DNA from: Limnanthes douglasii subsp. nivea
Lineage: Eukaryota; Streptophyta; Magnoliopsida; Brassicales; Limnanthaceae
Assembly (NCBI GenBank): GCA_036936605.1
Contig: JAUPFV010000005.1
Coordinates: 229,243,770 to 229,307,769, forward strand
DNA: 64,000 nucleotides
Direction of reading: 5' to 3'
In this document: in pieces, positions 56,154-64,000 of the stretch
Numbering within the stretch: the stretch's first letter is position 1
Layout: every line of letters begins with the position of its first letter
Program-made: the position numbers and the translations under genes
The notes under the pieces: generated by a model
Databases searched by the model: none
What the model was told of the DNA's origin: nothing
What the model saw: the letters and a program-made list of their open reading frames with translations, nothing else

Positions 56154-57964
56154 ATGAAAGACGATTTTAATATAAAAATAAACATAAATAAAATCTTTAC
56201 GTACATGGCAAAATTACATTTACTTTTAATCTTATTTAAATCGATCTATAATTTTATGTATCATGTGTGAATATACCTATAATAAGTTATTACTTTAGTG
56301 AAGTTTTTATCATTCTATTTTTTTAATTCATGCACTATTTTATTAATGAAATTGGGAAAATAATACATAGTAAGCCCTAAATTAAAGGTTCGACTAACAA
56401 TTCAGAGCGATACAAGGCAAATACTCGTAATGGAAGCTCTGATTGAATTGATTGAAGCCAAGATTGGAGCAGATTATTGCGAAGAAACAACAGGGATTGG
56501 ATTGAAGCATTCCAGAGAGGATCGAAATCAAAGACAAGTGAGCTCTACTGAAAGACTGACGATTTTTGAAGAATCAATTGGGGAGAGGGGATCGAAATCA
56601 AAGACAAGTGAGCTCTAGTGAAAGACTAACGATTCTTAAAGAATAATTGGGGAGAGGATGCTTCAATCAGGGACGCTGAATCAATAATTGGGAGGTGTTT
56701 TTCGTGAATAACAGACGAAGAGAGCGGCGAGCATTCAAGAGAAGATAGACTATAGAATCAAGACAACATCAAAACAATCATTCATTCGAAAAGCGAGCAA
56801 ACTCGGAGAATGGAACTTGAATTCTCGAAGACTGGGAAATGACGCATTCAATTTGGTTGGGAAAAGACTTTGCCTTGCATTGACGGATTCAAAAGCTGCA
56901 TTGATAGATTCAGAAGCTGCACAGATTAAAATTGGTAGAGTTTCTGCAAAATTAGAAAAATTGAGATTAGTTTTCTAACAAATAGGTTAGTCAATCCTTA
57001 ATTGGCCAATCCCCATGCTATCGAGAACCAGGATAGCAAGCAAGTGATTGGGAGAGATGAAACCCTCATAATGAATTTTCATCTTACACTTGAAAGTCCA
57101 CCTTACAAGCCAATCGACTGCAAAATTCTGCTCTCTGAATGCATGGTGAAAAATCATTGAAGAAGAGAAGATCCCTGATACGAGCGAACATGTTCTTGAT
57201 GTAATAATATTTTTATTCTATTTTATCCGAAACATATATTAATAATATTTTTATTTCAATATGATTGAATTGTTTATTATCTATAATATATATATTTGTT
57301 TTATTGTTCTAAAGATGCCATTGCCAATGTCACTTGGCCAACAAAGACAAATAAACAGCTGTCTGGTGTAATGAACAACTATGGAATGGATTGTGTCAAG
57401 TTGTTAAGTAGTGACGAACGACTAAGGCCCACGTGACACGTTTCGGCGGCCTATCTCGTAGTTAGGGCCCACTTCTGACCTAACTTACTAATCTAGTTCA
57501 ACTTCTTTAAACTAACTCAATTTTTCCTTTTGTCTCTCCCCCCACTAAAGACAAAATTTTCATTACCTACATATGAAATCAGAATGAGACTAATATAATC
57601 GTTAAAATTTGACAACAATTTATTTCTTATAGTTCTTTACACGGTTTATATCAATCCACCACACCATTAAATATATAGAATCGATAAAAAAATATTCTAT
57701 CTTATCCTACAACTATTAATTTATAATTACGTTGACGAAAAGTAAAATAAATTAATAAATAAATAACTAGAATAATAAACATGTTGTCCACTAGATTACA
57801 TACTTTTTTTCCGAAAAAAATAATAGATGCTAAAAAAACAATTACATGAAACAAGGTGAAGAATATCTTGTATACAATCAAAATTCAATCCCTAATCATC
57901 TAAACTTCAAATAACAATTCATCAATATATATATATTATATACACACACACAAACATCTTAGAT
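56154..57964. other. Intergenic region downstream of NAC
   Basis: Open frames around 56430-56950 (MEALIELIEAKIGADYC...; TDSKAALIDSEAAQIKIG) look coding-like but are disrupted and unrecognised; they may be a dead transposon gag. It includes a 70-bp tandem duplication (56515-56654) and, at 57418-57475, a GC-richer patch with CCACGTGACACGT (G-box) and GGGCCCAC motifs. The NAC 3' UTR should lie in the last 200 bp. Confidence 0.35.
56515..56654. repeat. 70-bp tandem duplication (2 copies)
   Basis: ATCGAAATCAAAGACAAGTG starts at 56521 and 56591, with few differences. Confidence 0.88.
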
Positions 57965-59506
57965 CTAATACTGATAAAAATTCCATAAACAATCGAGATC
58001 AACTGGTCCAGCTGAATTCGCAGGATCCTCAACTTCATCACTAGACTTTTGAATCAACACTCCATGGTTGGCTAAAACAGGAACACGCGATTGCGTAAAC
58101 TCGGGTTTGGAGGGTATTTCTGAACTGGTTTCTTGATTCTCAAGCAACATCTTAAGTATGGACTGGTCTTGTTGGTAAACTGAATCGGGGTATAACAAAG
58201 ATGTACTATTATTTGGAACAAACTGAGTGAAACTGAATGAACTTGGCATTGAGTTTTTTGAGGCAGATAGAGTGTAATCTAAAAAGGAATTGTTTAAGGT
58301 ATGCATCAATCCGTTTAGAGATTTCTTGTCTTCCAAGGTAGGTTCAGTGTAGTAGGTCACTCTTTGGCTGCTGTTGCATGGAGAAGCATCTGTTAATGGA
58401 GGCAAAATTGATTGGTTATGGTTATGGTTATGGCTATGGCTATGAATGGAGCTTAATCTCACCAACCCTGAAATATGTGTCTTTTTACCATCATGTCTCT
58501 TTTGGAAAACTCTACAAATAACCCATTCATTCTGCATTTTCAAGAATGAAGAAAATTAAATTAGAAAAAAACATCTAAACAATTATAGCATCTACAATCA
58601 TGAATTAAATTGTTTCATCATCTAACATGGGTTTACACTAGTTTGTTGAAATATATTATATTTTCGTATATAAATATAGACTTAACCTCGTTTTACTTAC
58701 TATAACTAGTTATGATATTGTTTGTTTTGGACCCGAAGATTTGCACGACTATGATTTTTTTTAAGCTTGTTCACTTACTATTACTAGTTATGATATTGTT
58801 CGTTTTGGATTTGAAGATCTGCACGACTTTGATTTTCGTACACTCTCTTGAGATGTTTTTGAATTGATAATTCAAGATGCCTAGATTTTCTCGAAATTTT
58901 ATGCATTTATATACGTAGACATTATATAAATGAGAGGAAAAACAAACAAGGGAAAGATAGGAAAAAATTTATACCTTTGCTGTTTCGGGAAGATTGTGAA
59001 TGGAATATTTGCCTTCTAAACGGTATTCGTGCATAACCCAATTGGTTTTTTCACCTTTAGGAGCTCTCCCTTTGTAGAAAACTAGTGTTTTCTTCATACC
59101 AACAAGTGACTTACCCTTATAGATCTCCCTATCTTTGCCTGTTGCTTTCCAATAACCAGCTACGGTAGCTCTATTCGTTCTCAATCCAGTTGGGTATTTT
59201 CTATCTCTCACACAGAAAAAATACCATTCTTTTTCACCCATTTTAGCTTTCCCTATATCAAACATAACAAAACTTAGAAATCTATAAACAGAGGGAAAAA
59301 CAGAGTAATTGTAACTTGGTGAGCAGGAAAAAAAAATTCTTACAAGGTAACTCCCAAGGCTCAGACTTGTTCAAATCAGCCTCACCAATAGCCCTAGCAG
59401 AAAAACAGCTATCAAGAACCTTTTTAGATAGATAGTGAGTTATGAGTTCTTCGTCCGTTGGATGGAAACGAAATCCCGGTGGCAGATCAATCTTCTCTTC
59501 TTCCAT
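57965..59506 (-). CDS. NAC-domain transcription factor (NAM/CUC/ORE1-type group)
   Basis: Exons 59506-59344, 59252-58975 and 58531-57965, with introns of 91 and 443 bp, all GT-AG; 335 aa. The NAC domain spans about 7-160: [19 protein letters not shown] (subdomain A), [16 protein letters not shown] (B), [16 protein letters not shown] and [18 protein letters not shown] (C), [17 protein letters not shown] and [10 protein letters not shown] (D), [11 protein letters not shown] (E). The intron after ELPW is the standard NAC position. The C-terminal activation region ends [14 protein letters not shown], as in the NAC046/087/100 group. A His/Asn repeat ([10 protein letters not shown]) lies near 177-187. 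Nuclear DNA-binding factor, probably of development or senescence. No good miR164 site is seen. Confidence 0.95.
58625..58875 (-). mobile_element. TRIM LTR fragments in NAC intron 2
   Basis: Two tandem copies (about 58700-58760 and 58780-58850) of ACTAGTTATGATATTGTTYGT, then TTTGGA..GAAGATYTGCACGACT, resemble the TRIM LTR at 29.63-30.07 kb (ACTAGTAAGATATT, GCACGACTTT, TGGTACACT). They fill most of the 443-bp intron. Confidence 0.55.
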
Positions 59507-59638
59507 TTCTCAAAGTTTCACAATTTTCAATCCGATCCAATACTTTAACGCAACCCAAGTCTTGGAATCTGATGAGTTGAAATGGGTTGGATTTGAATCA
59601 AACAAAATCTAAACAGAAGAGGAGTATGAGACTAAAAA

Positions 59639-59647
59639 ATTATATAG
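59639..59647 (-). promoter_or_regulatory. Probable NAC TATA box
   Basis: Minus strand CTCTATATAATTTTTT, about 135 bp upstream of the ATG at 59506. A second candidate, CTATAAACC, lies near 59715. Confidence 0.4.
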
Positions 59648-59659
59648 AGTGAGATATGG

Positions 59660-60299
59660 TGATTACAGAAAATAGGTATGTATTAAGACAAAAGAGGTCT
59701 ATAAATTGTGGTTTATAGAGAGAAACGTGATATATTAGGCAACAAAGTAGTTAGCTTGAAGCTTTCAAGTCTTATTTATATATATTTTATTTACTTTTCT
59801 GTAATAAGTAATTTTTTATTATATAATTTATATGTATTTAGTTTTGACAAGGAACAACTTTATTCAATGTGAACTTGACTTATATTTTACAGATACTGCT
59901 GGTCTGTATAATTGGTTCCACGAGATAAACAAATCAAATCATTTACAAACAGTCCTATGATAACCACAGTTATATACCTCTGGTTAGTAATGATTTTATG
60001 TTCATGACCACGTTGAAACTATAGTTTTGGTTAGAAAGGTTATTAAATGTTAATGGAGCTTGAAATTATTAAAACTATGGTTTAGAAACTCTACAAATTA
60101 TCGAATATTTTTTTAGGTACAAAACTATCCTTAAATAGGAAAAATAGTCTTTATTTATTTATTTTAAGAACAAACCAAATTTGGATTTGGCTTCAATTCT
60201 TTTTATCCGACGATTATGATTTCAATTTTTTTTTTAATTATATGGGCAAAATCATTAAATACATCACCATCATCTTTTAGTTATATATTGTATTTTTTT
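59660..60299. other. NAC promoter side
   Basis: AT-rich upstream DNA. No other gene or clear element. Confidence 0.4.
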
Positions 60300-60309
60300 A
60301 ACTTTTGTT

Positions 60310-60502
60310 GTTTTTTCTTTTTTGGAGGGAATCCGCAACCGCTACTCAACAAATGCGCACAAAGTAAATCCCATTCTAAACGGTAAATCACACAAGGTGA
60401 CAGACTCAAACCAAGAAAGTACTAAGAAAGTGTTTGCACAGGGGATTGAACGCATGACCACAAACTCATCTACTCCACCAACCCGGTTATCCATTTCAGG
60501 GC
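60310..60502 (-). mobile_element. tRNA-derived SINE, second copy, older
   Basis: On the minus strand it has GGGTTGGTGGAGTAGATGA (decayed box A region), CATGCGTTCAATCCCC (box B region) and the body CTGTCACCTTGTGTGATTTAC, TTTGTGCGCATTTGTTGAG and GGTTGCGGATTCCCTCC, ending in an A-rich tail (T-rich on plus, 60300-60320). The flanking decamers AACTTTTGTT (60300) and AACTTTCGTT (60503) form an imperfect duplication. Same family as 55926-56139. Confidence 0.82.
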
Positions 60503-60554
60503 AACTTTCGTTAGGTAAAGTGATGACGCGACGGAAATATAAGAAGAAGCAACG

Positions 60555-60612
60555 ATAGATGAAACCCTAATCTAAGGGTAACATAATGAAACCCTAATCT
60601 AAGGGTAACAAA
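60555..60612. repeat. Short tandem duplication with AAACCCTAATC
   Basis: ATGAAACCCTAATCTAAGGG occurs at about 60559 and 60587. The core AAACCCTA resembles a telobox. Confidence 0.8.
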
Positions 60613-60717
60613 GATTGAAATTTTCAGAAATAAAAATATATTGTTCCAAAAACTTAAAATAACTTAAGACATATAAGGCTATATATAAGAGCTTCTCAAA
60701 AACCTAAATTATAATAC

Positions 60718-60795
60718 AAGGAAATAAAATAAATAGTTAAAATAAAATAAAATAAATATTTTAAAATAAAATAAAATAAAATAAAATAAAATCTT
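60718..60795. repeat. (AAAAT)n microsatellite
   Basis: Runs of AAAATAAAATAAAATA with small interruptions. Confidence 0.85.
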
Positions 60796-60799
60796 AATA

Positions 60800-63055
60800 T
60801 GGTTAGATTTGATTTAAATACATAAGATATTTGAATAAAATAAAATAACTTTAAAAAGGTTTTTGTTTGGACTTTCTCGACTACATCATAGAGCTACAAA
60901 ATTGACTTTTACATTTATGTCCATATTTTTATTTTATTTTTAGTTTTGAGTAGTTTTAGATTGTTTTGGATGCATTTGGTAGTTTATCTAACTTCAACCT
61001 ATTATTATATACTTGTAATGTGTGCTTTTAGACAGAATTTGGACAAATTAAAATTTAGAATTTGTCAAATTGTTTTTGTTTTACATGTTGAGATTTTGAC
61101 ACGGGAGGGTTAAAATTAGTGAATGATTAGTGTAATTATAAGCTGAATAGTTGGCTTAGTATTTGACTTAATTATTTGTTTAATATTTATATTTAAAAGT
61201 TTAATTTTGGTACGATGGAAGTCCCTACTGAGATTAACGACTTGTCGGATCCTATAATCATATCCTCAGTTTGTTACCAACTATTATAGAAGTTGTTGAA
61301 ACCACTGTCATGTCACAACAATGACACTAACTTTGAAAGTAAGTCATATTAGACGACATTCAAGAAGTAAATTTGAATATCGAGTATCACATCTCATTAT
61401 GGTATGACACAAGCTCATAGAAATTCATTTTTTAGTATGGTACTAGTTAACCATGGCTTATGTGACCTTAACCAGTGGCTTCAATTTGCAACACAACATG
61501 GGGTCAATGAGGTAACATTAAGTTTTTGAAAGTTTATAGAGTATAATTTTTAATATTTATACATGCCCCCTAGAGCACTTGAAAACATTAACTTTAGCAA
61601 ACTATTTTTTTTCTAATTTTGATGATTGTCTCTAAATCATCATTCCAGGTTTATCAATATAACTACTTATTTTAATAAACATTTTGTTACACTATTGTAT
61701 GGTAGTCATGTGTTTAAAATATTTCTATTTGATGGGTGATACTCGATTAGACTCCATTAGTTCGATCATATTCCAGAAGATGAATGTGTTATTCATATAT
61801 AATCTCAAATAATTATTAATATCCGCAAAGTTCAAAAAACTTATATTGATAAGTGTGTTATTTTTATCCGAAATCAATATTTAAATACGAGTACATAAAG
61901 ATCTGAAGTTGGTAAAAAGGGTCTTATACAAGCTTCATCATGTTAAAAAAGTTAGAGTTGGTTACAGTTAAGTTGAAGTTGGTGTTTTCTAACCCTTGAT
62001 ATACTTTTTGTATATTCTTAGTTAACTTATTACCTAATTTTTATTTTACTCTCTTGAATCTTTTATCAACATGAAGCCAAAAACTATGCATTGTTCTTTC
62101 TTAAAGCAGGGTAAAAAAAATTAGAAAATCAAAATACGTGACATATATGTTCATAGATTGCTAAACTTGCTGCAAATCCCACTTCATTTAAATAAGTTGT
62201 GGATAAATATAACTATCTGCCAATAATAATTATATAATGATAGCCATAATCATAGATTTTTTTATACCGCCTCATGAATTATTGGCCGTATATAATAGAC
62301 AGGATCATAAATGGAATGGATTTGGACATTATAAACATTTTCTTGATTGGAGTCAAACGTAATTTGCTTTCATGGACATTGCTATACTTACCGTAGTTCG
62401 AAGGATGCAACATTTTTGAAGTGTTTAGTAAATTTCCTTCTTGAAAATGCTAAGGTCTTCAACTAATAATTTTAAATGGTGTTAGAAACAAGATTCGAGA
62501 TTTTATTTCAAGATGCAACAAAGTTTCCCCATATCTTGAGCTGAAGGTTATAATGGGCGTAAAATAAACTTTTCAATGTAAGTAACGTATCTTTATTTAA
62601 GTTATTATATTTTTTGAACACTTTTAATAAACTTACTAGAGAAAAATTATTTTAATTTTTTTTCAGTTATTGTATTTTTTGAAGTGTTCTTGATAATATT
62701 TTTTAGAAAATACTTCTTTTAATTCATTTTTTTGTATTTTATTTTTAAAGTGTTTCTAATGAAGCTATTAAAAAAACTTATTTTTAGTTTGTTTTGAGTT
62801 TATATAATGTATGTTCTTTTAAATGGAATAAATGAATCTATTTATTGCAACACTTTGTAATTTTCTTAATTTTAATATATTAAAATTTTCTTTTTAGTTT
62901 TATATGAGTTAAAGAAGTAGAAATAAAAATTATAAATTATAAAAAATTAAAATATACATTCGATTTCGACCCATATGATCCAAATTAAATGTATTTTCAA
63001 TTATAAAATATCTTCATATTTTGACCGTGTGAGTCAATATATGAATAAAAGTAAG
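60800..63055. other. AT-rich, no gene seen
   Basis: No convincing frame, splice pattern or repeat structure. Confidence 0.5.
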
Positions 63056-63514
63056 AGGAAAGTACCCATAAATATCTAGTCAACTTTGAAATACCAAATT
63101 GGTACCCACTTTTAGATTAGTTTCATAAAATATCTAGAGCCCTATTTTGGACAAAAATACCCTCTAGGGTATAAAAGGGGTTTTTTTGGTTGAAACCCAT
63201 TTTTTTCACCTTCTAATCTGACTTTTGGGTTCCAATTCCCTCCACTTTCACATTTCTAATTTTGAGAAGAGAGAAACACGAAAACGAGAGCGAACCCAAA
63301 ACACGAAGTTGAACCGAACGTGCTTTAACCGTCGCGTTGACCATAACCGTTCCAGCGGCGGTAACATTCGATCTGATACCGATCAAGAACAGGTCGAGTT
63401 AGTCGTCGACCATCCACCCGCTTCGTCACCGTCGATAAGGTACGTTCGAGTTAGTTGTTGTTTTCGCCGTCTATATAATTGTGTGTCTGTGTGTTTAAAA
63501 CCCGATTTTATCGA

Positions 63515-63582
63515 CGTCGCCGGAGTACTGACTGTCGTTGAGTAATGTATTGGACAGTTCTCCGGACTCCGGCGACATTTTG
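63515..63582. repeat. Inverted repeat GTCGCCGGAGT / ACTCCGGCGAC
   Basis: An 11-bp perfect stem with a loop of about 40 nt that contains a further inverted pair (ACTGTC / GACAGT). Confidence 0.75.
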
Positions 63583-63782
63583 GTGTTTCGTTTATAGTAA
63601 GAGTTAGTATTACTCGATGGTGTTGACATTTGGTTGTACTCGATAGTGTTACTCTAGCGTTAATAGCTAAATATGACTGGTTAGTCTCGGCGAGGTAATA
63701 ATAGTGTCGGACAATGCCGATGGCACTGGTTAGTTGTTTTTGTACTATAGAATTGCAATGTCGTCTGGTGCAAGTACGAATA

Positions 63783-63955
63783 TCTAGCAATATATAGAGT
63801 TGAGGTAGTTTTTTGTGCATATACAGAGTTGTTGTTCTTATCTAGCAATGTGGATAATATTTGTGACCGTATCTAGCAATGTCTGAGACTAGTTTACTGT
63901 CAGGCACTGCACGTCTAGCAATGTAGTAGTTGAACTTGGTCACGTCTAGCAATGT
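63783..63955. repeat. TCTAGCAAT motif, five copies
   Basis: TCTAGCAAT occurs at 63783, 63841, 63872, 63914 and 63945, four of them as TCTAGCAATGT. The intervals of 58, 31, 42 and 31 bp show clustering but no fixed period. Confidence 0.85.
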
Positions 63956-64000
63956 AGCAATGAAGTGAGACTGATGTTGTTGTCGAGTTAGTTGCACCAA

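Larger units (their letters stand above)
63060..64000 (+). mobile_element. Probable Mutator-like / Pack-MULE 5' end, runs off the window
   Basis: From about 63072 it resembles the MITE at 43.3 kb: GTACCC-type ends, then GGACAAAAATACCC and GGGTATAAAAGG (TATA at 63169-63178), then T-runs and a pyrimidine-rich leader. The interior after 63225 is suddenly GC-richer and coding-like (63300-63440: TKLNRTCFNRRVDHNRSS, VELVVDHPPASSPSIR) with a possible donor at about 63438 (AAG|GTACGT). No ATG starts that frame. It may be captured gene sequence. The right terminal repeat is not in the window. Confidence 0.45.

Noticed and set aside
57418..57475. G-box patch as promoter of a neighbouring gene
   Set aside because: CCACGTG and GGGCCC are present, but no gene start is visible on either strand nearby.

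Overview
The window is nuclear DNA of a dicot plant, probably an asterid-type eudicot, although the species cannot be fixed from the sequence. It is AT-rich, the host genes have plant exon structures (an R2R3-MYB with 133 and 130 bp first exons, and a three-exon NAC), and most of the DNA is plant-type transposable elements: Ty3/gypsy Tat-lineage, Ty1/copia, TRIM, hAT, Mutator-like, PIF/Harbinger, LINE and tRNA-derived SINE. Only two host genes are clearly intact: a MIXTA-type MYB factor (15546-17638, minus) and a NAC factor (57965-59506, minus). A processed Ran GTPase pseudogene (24493-25195, minus) and a promoter-like region with E2F, telobox and site II motifs (about 23.88-24.0 kb, minus) are the other host-derived sequences.

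Layout. 0-0.4 kb: end of a LINE RNase H domain. 1.37-13.4 kb: a four-level nest. A decayed copia pol (1370-2249, resuming at 12653) is interrupted by a palindromic Tat-lineage element (2250-12647, 5-bp target duplication TGGTG). That element is interrupted by a non-autonomous hAT (4044-11039, 8-bp duplication GCCTCAAT) carrying a tRNA-Ala-like gene. The hAT is interrupted by a young Tat-lineage element, 'Tat-A' (4389-10092, duplication ATTGG, LTRs differing at about 3 of 468 sites). 15.5-17.7 kb: the MYB gene. 19.7-24.0 kb: a possible but unresolved minus-strand transcription unit. 24.5-25.2 kb: the Ran pseudogene. 26-38 kb: very AT-rich DNA with dispersed repeats and a TRIM. 39.0-40.2 kb: a small copia-type LTR element. 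43.3-44.2 kb: a Mutator-type MITE with a GC-rich hairpin. 44.3-53.2 kb: a dead PIF/Harbinger transposase split by an older Tat-lineage element, 'Tat-B' (45212-53090, duplication ACAAG). 55.9-60.5 kb: the NAC gene flanked by two SINEs. 63.06 kb to the edge: the start of another Mutator-like, promoter-bearing element.

The most interesting signal is in the three Tat-lineage elements. Each keeps a long antisense ORF (aORF) between integrase and 3' LTR, and each has its own antisense TATA box about 85-130 bp before that ORF. Tat-A lost gag, protease, RT and RNase H but keeps a 959-residue antisense reading frame, provided a 40-nt intron is spliced. The palindromic element has two outward-facing U5 ends and no 5' end, yet sits in a clean target-site duplication. 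This implies that an aberrant inverted cDNA was integrated.
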